Shown here piece by piece: positions 8,863 to 16,660 of a stretch of 64,000 nt of DNA. The DNA lies in assembly GCF_004124325.1 (NCBI RefSeq), contig NZ_QBDT01000001.1:4402001-4466000 (forward strand), read 5' to 3'. This DNA comes from Streptomyces sp. L2 (GTDB taxonomy: Bacteria; Actinomycetota; Actinomycetes; Streptomycetales; Streptomycetaceae). Made by a program: the position numbers and the translations under genes. How positions within the stretch are numbered: position 1 is the first letter of the stretch; the number at the start of each line of letters is the position of its first letter. Under the pieces are notes generated by a model. That model was not told the DNA's origin. It made no database searches and saw only the letters and a list, made by a program, of their open reading frames with translations.

Positions 8863-9855
8863 GTGCGGTTCCGACTGACCGACGACCAGCGGGCGCTGAA
8901 GCAGGGCGTACGGGACGTACTCGCCCGGCTGTTCGGCCCCGGGGAACTCCGCGCGGCGGCCGACGCGGTGGGCCCGCCCCGCCTCGACCGGACCCGCTGG
9001 CGCGCCCTCGGCGAGGCAGGCCTGTTCGCCCTCTGCCTTCCCGAACGGGCCGGCGGCATCGGCCTGGGCCTCCCCGAAGCGGTCCTCGCCTTCGAGGAAG
9101 TCGGCCGCTCGCTCCTCCCCGGCCCCACCGTCGCCACCCACCTGGCCGCGGCCACGGTCCCCGGGGCCGCCACCGGAGAAACCGTCGTCACCTCGGTCGA
9201 CGGCGACCTGGTGGAATGGCTGGAGGAGTCGGACGTCATACACGGAGACACGACCGGAGCCACGCCTCTACGCTCCATGGACCCACTCACGCCCTTGCAC
9301 CGGAGGTACGTAGCTGCGGGCAGTCGTGCCGCTGGGGCGGCACGGGTGGGCGCAGCGGCACCTCTTCAGCGTGGGCAAGCGACCCCACCCCCGCCCAGCA
9401 CCGACACCGCCGCACCGCATACCGACGGCACCGGCACCACCTCACCCCGCGTCGCAGACCTCCTCACCGCCGCCGAACAACTCGGCACCGCCCTCCGCGT
9501 CTGCGAACTCGCCGTGCAACACGCCCGGACCCGAGAACAGTTCGGCACCCCGATCGGCGCCTTCCAAGCCGTCAAACACCTCTGCGCCGACATGCTGGTC
9601 CGCGCCGAGACAGCCCGCGCCGCCGTCTACGCCGCCGCCCTCACCGCCACCCCGGAGGACATCGCCGCCGCCCGCCTCCTCGCCGACGAGGCCGCCGTAC
9701 GCGGCGCCCGCGACTGCCTCCAGGTGCACGGCGGCATGGGCTTCACCTGGGAGGCGGACGTCCACCTCCACCTGAAGCGGGCCTGGGTGCGCGCCGCGCG
9801 CGGCGGCGGCAGCGCGGAGCACGAGGAGCTGCTGGCCGCCGATCTGCTGACCTGA
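8863..9855 (+). CDS. Acyl-CoA dehydrogenase, partner-type subunit with a dispersed repeat read in frame
   Basis: 330 residues from a GTG start 3 bases after the preceding ACAD. The N-terminal alpha domain (about 1-90) and C-terminal alpha domain (about 193-330, AVQHARTREQFGTPIGAFQA and VHGGMGFTWEADVHLHLKRA) are well conserved. The middle domain is very short. Residues about 150-177, plus a Pro/Thr-rich tail to about 192, are low complexity and are encoded by a copy of a dispersed Streptomyces repeat (9312-9393). The frame stays open through it. The FAD-side C-terminus is intact, so a structural or FAD-binding role in a heterotetramer is possible, but damage to substrate binding is equally possible. 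Its paralog at 28167 keeps a longer middle domain. Confidence 0.78.
   Translation: MRFRLTDDQRALKQGVRDVLARLFGPGELRAAADAVGPPRLDRTRWRALGEAGLFALCLPERAGGIGLGLPEAVLAFEEVGRSLLPGPTVATHLAAATVPGAATGETVVTSVDGDLVEWLEESDVIHGDTTGATPLRSMDPLTPLHRRYVAAGSRAAGAARVGAAAPLQRGQATPPPPSTDTAAPHTDGTGTTSPRVADLLTAAEQLGTALRVCELAVQHARTREQFGTPIGAFQAVKHLCADMLVRAETARAAVYAAALTATPEDIAAARLLADEAAVRGARDCLQVHGGMGFTWEADVHLHLKRAWVRAARGGGSAEHEELLAADLLT
9312..9393 (+). repeat. Dispersed repeat type B, copy inside an ACAD gene
   Basis: Shares the core GGGGCGGCACGGGTGGGCGC and flanking sequence with intergenic copies at 13241-13320 and, inverted, at 58178-58275. Here it lies within a coding region and leaves the frame open. Confidence 0.75.
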
Positions 9856-10244
9856 GCGGCGCGCGATGTCGCCGATCGTGGCAACGCCGGAATCACGGAG
9901 CGTCGATACCGGGTTGTGTCCTCGACGTGACTCGTCACGGGCGGTCGCCGGGCGGCCCCTCCGGTACCTTGTCCGGTGTGCGAGTGGTTCCGAGCCAGTG
10001 CCGTGCCGGAGGCGCCCCGGGGGCCTCTCCGGGCCGTACGGTGCGCGCCGCTGCTCGCGGGGCGGTAAGGGCTTGCGCCACCGCCTGTTCGACTCCTCCG
10101 CTTGAGCGTCGCACAGTATGCCGTACGGGTACTCCTTCGCGCTGGAATATGCCTGAAGCGCTTGTTGGAGTGACTGTACGTCAACCATGCTGTCTCTCAA
10201 GGGAATCACGTTCCGTGACCCCTGCGCTGGCTGTTGTTCTGGTC
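9856..10244. other. Long intergenic region upstream of the ATPase regulator
   Basis: No credible gene was found. The region holds a perfect TCACG-TTC-CGTGA inverted repeat at 10206-10218 and an isolated TGACTGTACGTCA at 10171-10183. The latter matches only the minimal operator core, lacks the flanking bases and is best treated as chance. Confidence 0.35.
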
Positions 10245-10352
10245 ATGCAGAAAATGGCTACGATCGTGGCCCTCGTCGTGATGCTCGTCGCGGCCTCTGC
10301 TGCGGCGTTCGCACGGCGTGCGGTCATGTGTCCGCCGGTTCGGATGGTGTGA
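10245..10352 (+). CDS. Possible small membrane peptide
   Basis: A 35-codon ORF ending 3 bases before the GTG of the ATPase gene. The central stretch MATIVALVVMLVAASAAAFA would make one membrane helix, followed by basic residues. A ribosome site is weak or absent, and a start nine bases downstream is possible. Its position suggests translational coupling to the next gene, but coding status is uncertain. Confidence 0.25.
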   Translation: MQKMATIVALVVMLVAASAAAFARRAVMCPPVRMV

Positions 10353-10355
10353 GCG

Positions 10356-10853
10356 GTGCAGGTGCTTCAAGTGCAGCTGGAGATCCGGCCCGACCCCGCG
10401 GAGGTGGGGCGGGCCCGCAGGTGGGTCCGTTCCCGGCTCGCCGGATGGGGCGCGGGGGACGATGAACCCGTGGCCGAGACCCTGGTCCTGCTCGTCTCCG
10501 AACTGGTGACCAACGCCGTGGTGCACACCGGCCGTCCGGCCGTGCTGCGCCTCTCCCTGCCGGGAGCGGCGGCGGACCTCGGGGACGCGGCCGCCACGGC
10601 CACCGTCCGCCTGGAGGTCGCCGACACCAGCACCCGCGCGCCCGTCCCGCGCTGCGTCGGCGGCGACGCCACCGGCGGCCGGGGCCTCGCGCTCGTCGAC
10701 TGCCTCGCCGACCGCTGGGGCTGGAGCTCCGACGACGCCGGCAAGAGCATCTGGTGCGAACTCGACCGGTGCGACGCCGCCGGGGAGGGCGCGGCGGTGG
10801 CGTACGGGGGCGGACGGTCCGCGTACGAGGATCTGGCGTACGAGGCGGTGTGA
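10356..10853 (+). CDS. HATPase_c anti-sigma / serine kinase-like regulatory protein
   Basis: 165-residue GHKL ATPase of the RsbW/SpoIIAB-like type that is very abundant in Streptomyces. The N-box is LLVSELVTNAVVHTG (about residues 46-60), followed by EVADTS and the glycine-rich GGDATGGRGLALVDCLADRWG. Family members bind sigma factors or phosphorylate STAS antagonists; the partner here is unknown. GTG start. The operator-linked catabolic genes on either side have no evident functional tie to it. Confidence 0.85.
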   Translation: MQVLQVQLEIRPDPAEVGRARRWVRSRLAGWGAGDDEPVAETLVLLVSELVTNAVVHTGRPAVLRLSLPGAAADLGDAAATATVRLEVADTSTRAPVPRCVGGDATGGRGLALVDCLADRWGWSSDDAGKSIWCELDRCDAAGEGAAVAYGGGRSAYEDLAYEAV

Positions 10854-11124
10854 CCGCCCGGTGCGGTGGTGCGCCGGGTGGTGCACCCGTGCGCGGGTCC
10901 TGCAAAAGGGATGTAAGTGATGAATCGCTCCACCCGTGTTGACGCCCGGTGACTGCTTGAACACGCTTGTGGGCAACGATTCGCCGCGAGGGGACGACGA
11001 GGGCAGGGGCCGAGGGGGGACGCCCTCGTCGAGAGTGGGTCGAGTCGGATGGCGGCGCGTGACGCATGCGTGGGGGCGTGTGCGTGGGGGGCGCGCCGCC
11101 AACCCGGCCGCGGGACGGGGTCGT

Positions 11125-12051
11125 TCAGAAAACGGCCACCGGGGCGACCGGAGTTCCAGTGGCTCCGACGAACGGCTCGGGCATCGCCGACAGCAGGAAC
11201 GCGTACCGCCCCTCTTCTCCACAGGCTGTGGACAACTCTTCGAGGTTCCAGTTCTGGCCCTGGAGCATCCCCATCTCCACCAGGTCCAGGGCGTGCACCG
11301 GCAGCCACAGGTTCTCGATCTCCGGAGGGAAGATCTCGAACGTGAGGGTGTCGTTGGCGACCGCCGCCACATCGCGCGCGTGGAACCACTCCGGGCAGCG
11401 CACCGACAGCCCCGGCGACGGATAGCCGTACCCGTGCTTGTCCCCGGCCAGATACACCCGCACCTGGCCGGTCCGCACCAGCACGACGTCCCCGGCGCGC
11501 ACCCGCACCCCGCCGAACTCCTCCGCCGCCGCCAGGTCCTCCGGCGTGACGGCGTGCCCGCCCGCCAGCCGGTCCACGCCCCGCGCTCGGGCCACGTCCA
11601 GCAGCACCCCGCGCGAGACGACGTGCCGCGCCTTGTCGATCCCGGCGAACTCCGCGCCCCCGTGCGCGGTGACGGTGCCGGCCGGGCGGCCGTTGTAGAG
11701 CCGCCCCGAGTGCGAGACATGCGTCAGCGCGTCCCAGTGGGTGCCGGCCTGCAGCCCCATGGTCACCACGTCGTCGCTGCACGCGACCGTGCCGGGGCCG
11801 AAGAGCTCCTGGTTGACCTGCACCATCGCGTGCAGCGGATTGACCCGCCCCGGGATCATCCCGGTCTGCACGCCGTCCTGCTTCAGCGGCAGCGCGAGGG
11901 GGACGCGGCGGCCGGTGCGCACGGTCGCTGCGGCCTCCCGCACCACCGCGTCCGTGATCAGGTTCAGGGTGCCGATCTCGTCGTCCGCCCCCCAACGCCC
12001 CCAGTTGTTCACCCGCTTGGCGATGTCGTGGAACTCGTCCGGCAGTGACAT
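11125..12051 (-). CDS. Cyclase-family metal-dependent hydrolase (kynurenine formamidase-like)
   Basis: 308 residues of the PF04199 cyclase family, which hydrolyses amides, lactones or cyclic compounds with a divalent metal. The signature is GTHWDALTHVSHSGRLYNG near residue 100, containing the H-x-D-x3-H metal motif. A strong GGGGAGG ribosome site precedes the ATG. It is divergently transcribed from the SDR-ACAD-alcohol dehydrogenase operon with operator 2 between them, so it belongs to the regulon. A lactone or ring-opening hydrolase role in the pathway is a reasonable guess. The 271 bases downstream, to the ATPase gene, hold no gene I can support. Confidence 0.85.
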   Translation of the reverse strand: MSLPDEFHDIAKRVNNWGRWGADDEIGTLNLITDAVVREAAATVRTGRRVPLALPLKQDGVQTGMIPGRVNPLHAMVQVNQELFGPGTVACSDDVVTMGLQAGTHWDALTHVSHSGRLYNGRPAGTVTAHGGAEFAGIDKARHVVSRGVLLDVARARGVDRLAGGHAVTPEDLAAAEEFGGVRVRAGDVVLVRTGQVRVYLAGDKHGYGYPSPGLSVRCPEWFHARDVAAVANDTLTFEIFPPEIENLWLPVHALDLVEMGMLQGQNWNLEELSTACGEEGRYAFLLSAMPEPFVGATGTPVAPVAVF

Positions 12052-12101
12052 CCGGTGCCTCCCCGGGGCTTGTGTCCGACCGTCCGGCGCGCCATAAAAT
12101 C

Positions 12102-12114
12102 TAACGGACCGTCA
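12102..12114. promoter_or_regulatory. Operator 2 of the TGAC-N5-GTCA family
   Basis: Core TAACGGACCGTCA in the context ATCTAACGGACCGTCAGAA (12099-12117). One half-site departs from consensus (TAAC for TGAC). It is midway between the divergent cyclase and SDR genes. Confidence 0.7.
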
Positions 12115-12137
12115 GAAACCGCGGGAAGGGGCCGGAC

Positions 12138-13049
12138 GTGGGGAACTTCTTGGCAGGCAGGGTCGTCGCCGTGACGGGCGCCGGGCGGGGCATCGGCCGG
12201 GCGGTCGCGCGGGCGGCCGCCGCCGAGGGAGCGAAGGTCGTCGTCAACGACTACGGGGTCGCCGCCGACGGCACCGCGCCGGCGAGCGAGGTCGCCGACG
12301 CCGTCGTCAAGGAGATCGAGGCGGCCGGCGGGGAGGCGGTCGCCGTCGCCGACGACATCTCCACCATGGCGGGCGGGCGGCGGGTCGTGGACACCGCGCT
12401 CGAACGGTACGGGCGGATCGACGGGGCCGTGTGCGTCGCGGGCATCCTGCGCGAGCGGATGCTGTTCAACATGACCGAGGAGGAGTGGGATCCGGTGATC
12501 GCCACCCACCTCAAGGGCACCTTCACCGTCTTCCGCGCCGCGGCTGCCGTCATGCGCCGGCAGCGGTCGGGCACCCTGATCGGCTTCACCAGCGGCAACC
12601 ATCAGGGGTCCGTCTCCCAGGCCAACTACAGCGCGGCCAAGGGCGGCGTCATCTCGCTCGTCCGCAGTGCGGCGCTGGGGCTGAACAAGTACGGGGTGAC
12701 CGCGAACGCGGTCGCGCCCGTCGCCCGTACGCGGATGTCGGCGGGGGTGCCGATGGAGCTGAAGGAGATCGGTGAGCCGGAGGACGTGGCCGCGCTGGTC
12801 GTCTACCTCCTGTCCGGGGAGGCTGCCGCGCAGGGCATCACCGGGCAGGTCTACACCGTCGCCGGGCCGAAGATCGCGGTCTGGGCCCAGCCGAGGGAAC
12901 TGCGTTCGGCTCACGTGGAGGGGGGGTGGACTCCGGCCCGGGTGGGGGAGGTGCTGGGGGGGAGCGTGGGGGCGGATCCCATGCCGATGCTGTCGCAACT
13001 GGCGGCGATGGAATCCGCGGCGCGCGGCGCGGCTCGACCGAACGCCTGA
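12138..13049 (+). CDS. SDR-family dehydrogenase (hydroxyacyl-CoA dehydrogenase / 17beta-HSD4-like)
   Basis: 303-residue short-chain dehydrogenase. The Rossmann motif TGAGRGIG is at about residues 14-21. The catalytic region is GFTSGNHQGSVSQANYSAAKGG (S, then Y-x3-K). It is longer than a classical SDR, with a C-terminal extension after the VYTVAGPKIAVWAQPRE segment, as in multifunctional beta-oxidation-type hydroxyacyl-CoA dehydrogenases. GTG start with GGAAGGGG upstream. It is the first gene behind operator 2, and the ACAD at 13350 is separated by a 300-base repeat-filled gap. A likely role is oxidation of a beta-hydroxyacyl-CoA. Confidence 0.83.
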   Translation: MGNFLAGRVVAVTGAGRGIGRAVARAAAAEGAKVVVNDYGVAADGTAPASEVADAVVKEIEAAGGEAVAVADDISTMAGGRRVVDTALERYGRIDGAVCVAGILRERMLFNMTEEEWDPVIATHLKGTFTVFRAAAAVMRRQRSGTLIGFTSGNHQGSVSQANYSAAKGGVISLVRSAALGLNKYGVTANAVAPVARTRMSAGVPMELKEIGEPEDVAALVVYLLSGEAAAQGITGQVYTVAGPKIAVWAQPRELRSAHVEGGWTPARVGEVLGGSVGADPMPMLSQLAAMESAARGAARPNA

Positions 13050-13067
13050 TGACTCGGGCCGCGTTGT

Positions 13068-13200
13068 GGTCTGGCGAGCGCGGGTGCGTGGTGGTTTTTC
13101 GCGCAGTTCCCCGGCGCCCCTGGGGGTGGTGGCGGTGGTGGGGCACGTGCGGGTGCGTGGGGGCTTGTCGCGCAGTTCCCCGCGCCCCTGACGGGGCACT
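13068..13200 (+). repeat. Dispersed repeat type A, two tandem copies
   Basis: Two copies of a GC-rich unit containing CGCGCAGTTCCCCGCGCCCC, preceded by GCGGGTGCGTGG. A related inverted copy occurs at 58305-58362. Fills the gap between the SDR and ACAD genes. Confidence 0.7.
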
Positions 13201-13240
13201 GGCCCCGGGGTCGGCTTCCCAGCCGCCCCAGCCGCGGGCA

Positions 13241-13320
13241 TGCGTGCTGCTAGGGGCGGCACGGGTGGGCGCGGCGGCACCCTGTCAGCGCCGGTGAGCG
13301 GACCCACGCCCGGCCCGCTG
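13241..13320 (+). repeat. Dispersed repeat type B, intergenic copy
   Basis: Contains the same GGGGCGGCACGGGTGGGCGC core as the copy embedded in the ACAD gene at 9312-9393, followed by a similar TCAGCGCCGGTGAGCGGACC tail. Confidence 0.7.
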
Positions 13321-13349
13321 TCCTTTCGGTAGCGATTGAGGTGGCTCGT

Positions 13350-14504
13350 ATGGAGTTTGCGTTCAGTGGAGCGGACGAGGAGTTCAGGGGTGAAACCCGC
13401 GCCTGGCTCGGTGAGCACGGCACACCACGGGTCGACCGCCGGAGTTGGGAACGCACCCTCGGGAAAGGGGGGTGGATCGGGCTGGGGTGGGGTGAGGAGG
13501 GGTACGGGAACCGGGTCGTCGGGCTGACGCAGCAGGTCGTGTGGGCCGAGGAGTACGCGCGGGCCCAAGCGCCGCCCCGCTCCGGGCACATCGGAGAGAA
13601 ACTGCTCGCGCCCACCCTCATCGCCCACGGCACCCAGGAGCAGAAGTCCCGCTTCCTTCCACCCATCGCCGCGGGCGAGGAACTCTGGTGCCAGGGCTAC
13701 AGCGAACCCGGCGCCGGATCCGACCTCGCCGGCATCCGCACCACGGCGGTCCGGGACGGCACAGGCTCCGGCTACCGCATCAGCGGCCAGAAGATCTGGA
13801 CCTCCCTCGCCCACGAGGCCGACTGGTGCTTCGTCCTCGCCCGCACCGACCCGGACTCCCGCCGCCACCACGGTCTGAGCTTCCTCCTCGTGCCCATGGA
13901 CCAGCCCGGCCGGATCGACGTACGGCCCATCCGCCAGCTGACCGGCACCAGCGAGTTCAACGAGGTCTTCTTCGACGGGGCACACGCGCGTGCCGCGCAC
14001 CTCGTCGGCGGCGAGGGCAACGGCTGGGCCGTCGCGATGAGCCTCCTCGGCTTCGAACGCGGCGTCTCCACCCTGGCCCAGCAGATCGGCTTCGCCGAGG
14101 AGCTGGCCCAGGTCGTGCGCACGGCCGTACGCACCGGAGCCGCCGACGACCCCGTCGTACGCGCCGCGCTCGTGCGCCAGTGGGCCGGACTCCGCGTCAT
14201 GCGCTGGAACGCGCTGCGCACCCTCGGCGGTGACGCGGACCCGGCCGCGCCCAGCGTCGCCAAGCTGCTGTGGGGCAACTGGCACCAGCGGCTCGGCGAG
14301 CTGGCCGTACGGGTGCGGGGCGCCGAGGCGGCCGTAGGACCGAAGGACTGGTCGGCGGAGGCGCCGTACGAGGTCGACGCGGACCAGTACCTGTTCCTGT
14401 TCTCCCGGGCCGACACCATCTACGGCGGCTCGGACCAGGTGCAGCGCACAATCGTCGCCGAGCGGGTGCTCGGTCTGCCGAGGGAACCGAAGGGGGCCGT
14501 GTGA
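13350..14504 (+). CDS. Acyl-CoA dehydrogenase, catalytic-type subunit
   Basis: 384 residues with ACAD motifs WCQGYSEPGAGSDLAGI and QVQRTIVAERVLGLP. Like the ACAD at 7726 it lacks Glu in the C-terminal motif (IYGGSDQVQ) but has LGFERGV, where the Glu could be the catalytic base. ATG 13350 is preferred to GTG 13341 because GAGGTGG then lies at ribosome-site distance. It overlaps the alcohol dehydrogenase by one base (TGATG). No small ACAD partner is adjacent; the partner subunits at 8863 or 28167 could serve, or it may be a homotetramer. Confidence 0.87.
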   Translation: MEFAFSGADEEFRGETRAWLGEHGTPRVDRRSWERTLGKGGWIGLGWGEEGYGNRVVGLTQQVVWAEEYARAQAPPRSGHIGEKLLAPTLIAHGTQEQKSRFLPPIAAGEELWCQGYSEPGAGSDLAGIRTTAVRDGTGSGYRISGQKIWTSLAHEADWCFVLARTDPDSRRHHGLSFLLVPMDQPGRIDVRPIRQLTGTSEFNEVFFDGAHARAAHLVGGEGNGWAVAMSLLGFERGVSTLAQQIGFAEELAQVVRTAVRTGAADDPVVRAALVRQWAGLRVMRWNALRTLGGDADPAAPSVAKLLWGNWHQRLGELAVRVRGAEAAVGPKDWSAEAPYEVDADQYLFLFSRADTIYGGSDQVQRTIVAERVLGLPREPKGAV

Positions 14505-15553
14505 TGCGTGGCGTGGTGTTCGACGGCGAGCGGGTCCAGGTGGTCGACGACCTGGACGTACGGGAGCCGGGGCCGGGCGAGGTGCTGGTCGCGATCGCGG
14601 CGGCCGGGCTGTGCCACAGCGACCTGTCGGTGGTGGACGGCACCATCCCGTTCCCGGCGCCCGTGGTGCTCGGCCACGAGGGCGCCGGGGTGGTGGAGGC
14701 GGTCGGCGCCGGCGTCGGCCATGTGGCGCCCGGCGACCACGTGGCCCTGTCCACGCTCGCCAACTGCGGCACCTGCCCGGAGTGCGACCGGGGCCGGCCG
14801 ACCATGTGCCGGCAGGCGATCGGCCGGCCCGGCAGACCCTTCTCCCGGGCCGGCCGCCCGGTCCACCAGTTTGCCTCGAACTCGGCGTTCGCGGAACGCA
14901 CGGTCGTCAAGGCGGTGCAGGCGGTACCGATCCCGAAGGACATCCCGCTGACCTCCGCCGCGCTGATCGGCTGCGGGGTGCTGACCGGGGTCGGCGCGGT
15001 GCTGAACCGGGCGCGGGTGGACCGCGGGGACAGCGTCGTCGTCATCGGGACGGGCGGCATCGGGCTGAACGTCCTCCAGGGCGCGCGGCTCGCGGGCGCC
15101 CTCCGGATCGTCGCCGTGGACGCCAACCCGGCCAAGGAGACGGTGGCCCGGCGGTTCGGCGCGACCGACTTCCTGACCTCGGCGGACGGCGTACGGGAGC
15201 TGCTGCCCACGGGCGCGGACCACGTCTTCGAGTGCGTGGGCCGCACCGAGCTGATCCGGCAGGCCGTCGACCTCCTCGACCGGCACGGCCAGGCCGTCCT
15301 CCTCGGCGTGCCCCCGGCCACGGCCGAGGCGTCCTTCCTGGTCTCCTCCATGTACCTGGACAAGTCCATCCTGGGCTGCCGCTACGGCTCCTCGCGCCCC
15401 CAGCGGGACATCGCCCTGTACGCCGGGCTGTACCGCCGAGGGCGCCTGCTGCTGGACGAGCTGGTGACCGAGACCTATCCGGTGGAGGACTTCGAGAAGG
15501 CCCGCGCGGACGCGGAGGCGGGCCGGGTGGCGCGCGGGGTGCTCACCTTCTGA
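14504..15553 (+). CDS. Zinc-dependent alcohol dehydrogenase (MDR family)
   Basis: 349-residue medium-chain NAD(P)-dependent alcohol dehydrogenase. Catalytic zinc ligands are in GLCHSDLS and GHEGAG. Structural zinc cysteines are in CGTCPECDRGRPTMC. The Rossmann motif is GTGGIGLNVLQGA. Its start codon overlaps the ACAD stop. As the last gene of the operator 2 operon it probably oxidises an alcohol intermediate to an aldehyde or ketone, and the aldehyde dehydrogenase at 51393 could follow it. The substrate is not predictable from sequence. Confidence 0.88.
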   Translation: MRGVVFDGERVQVVDDLDVREPGPGEVLVAIAAAGLCHSDLSVVDGTIPFPAPVVLGHEGAGVVEAVGAGVGHVAPGDHVALSTLANCGTCPECDRGRPTMCRQAIGRPGRPFSRAGRPVHQFASNSAFAERTVVKAVQAVPIPKDIPLTSAALIGCGVLTGVGAVLNRARVDRGDSVVVIGTGGIGLNVLQGARLAGALRIVAVDANPAKETVARRFGATDFLTSADGVRELLPTGADHVFECVGRTELIRQAVDLLDRHGQAVLLGVPPATAEASFLVSSMYLDKSILGCRYGSSRPQRDIALYAGLYRRGRLLLDELVTETYPVEDFEKARADAEAGRVARGVLTF

Positions 15554-15587
15554 GCGCATCCTGCCCCCGGCCTCCGTCCCCCCGTGC

Positions 15588-16589
15588 TCACATCCGCAGC
15601 GCGGTCGTCCGGAACGTCCGACGGTACGCCGTCGGCGTCACCCCGAGCGCCTGCTGCAGGTGCTGCCGCATCGACTGGGCCGTACCGAAGCCCGCTTCCT
15701 GGGCCACCTGGTCCACCGAGAGGTCGGTGGACTCCAGCAGGTGCCGGGCCCGTTCGACCCGCTGCCGGGTGAGCCACTGGCCGGGGCTGACGCCGGCCTC
15801 CTCGCGGAAGCGCCGGGTGAACGTGCGCACCGACATGGCCTCCTGCTCGGCCATGTCGCGCAGCTGGATCGGCTCGTGCAGCCGGCCGAGCGCCCAGGCG
15901 CGGGCCGCGGCGGTCGTGGCGAGCTGGGGGTCGGGGACCGGGCGGTGGATGTACTGGGCCTGGCCGCCGTCGCGGTGCGGCGGCACGACCGTGTGCCGGG
16001 CCACGTCGTTGGCGACGGCCGTGCCGTGGTCGCCGCGCACCATGTGCAGGCACAGGTCGATCCCGGCGGCCACCCCGGCCGAGGTCAGCACGTCACCGTC
16101 GTCGATGAACAGCACGTCCGCGTCGACCCGGACCTTCGGGAACAGCCGCTGGAAGCGGTCGGCGTCGGCCCAGTGCGTGGCCGCCGGGCGGCCGTCCAGG
16201 AGACCGGCGGCGGCGACGACGTACACGCCGGTGCAGATGGAGGCCAGCCGGGTGCCGGGCCGGATCAGGGCGAGCGCGGCGGCCAGCTCCCCGGTGAGCC
16301 TGCCCTCGTCGTAGACCGGCCCCATCTCGTACGACGCCGGGACGATCACGGTGTCGGCGGTGGCCAGGGCCTCCGGGCCGTGGGCCACGTGGATGGCGAA
16401 GTCGGCGTCCGTCTCGACCGGGCCGGGCGGCCGTACCGAGCAGGTCACGACCTCGTACAGCGGCCGGCCGTCCGCGTCCCTCGGGCGGCCGAAGATGCGG
16501 TGCGGGATGCCCAGCTCGAAGGGGAGCAGGCCGTCCAGGGCGAGGACGACGACGCGGTGCGGACGGTGCTTCCGGCCGGAAGAGGTCAT
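15588..16589 (-). CDS. GlxA/FtrA-type AraC family transcriptional regulator
   Basis: 333 residues: an N-terminal DJ-1/PfpI-like domain (about 10-190, with ASICTGVYVVAAAGLLDGR carrying the nucleophile-elbow Cys) and a C-terminal AraC double helix-turn-helix (about 225-325; LRDMAEQEAMSVRTFTRRFR, then QVAQEAGFGTAQSMRQHL). It is divergent from the MFS transporter gene 71 bases away, the usual set-up for a local regulator of a transporter. No TGAC-N5-GTCA operator lies between them, so this pair is probably outside the catabolic regulon. Confidence 0.88.
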   Translation of the reverse strand: MTSSGRKHRPHRVVVLALDGLLPFELGIPHRIFGRPRDADGRPLYEVVTCSVRPPGPVETDADFAIHVAHGPEALATADTVIVPASYEMGPVYDEGRLTGELAAALALIRPGTRLASICTGVYVVAAAGLLDGRPAATHWADADRFQRLFPKVRVDADVLFIDDGDVLTSAGVAAGIDLCLHMVRGDHGTAVANDVARHTVVPPHRDGGQAQYIHRPVPDPQLATTAAARAWALGRLHEPIQLRDMAEQEAMSVRTFTRRFREEAGVSPGQWLTRQRVERARHLLESTDLSVDQVAQEAGFGTAQSMRQHLQQALGVTPTAYRRTFRTTALRM

Positions 16590-16660
16590 GGCCCGATCCT
16601 AGCGAATGCTGTCCCTCGGGCCACTCGTTCGGAGGGTGCGGCTACCGCACCCTTTATGAC

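Noticed and set aside
10171..10183. TGACTGTACGTCA resembling the regulon operator
   Set aside because: Only the minimal arms match, the flanking bases do not, it is not next to a catabolic promoter, and about one chance match is expected in 64 kb.
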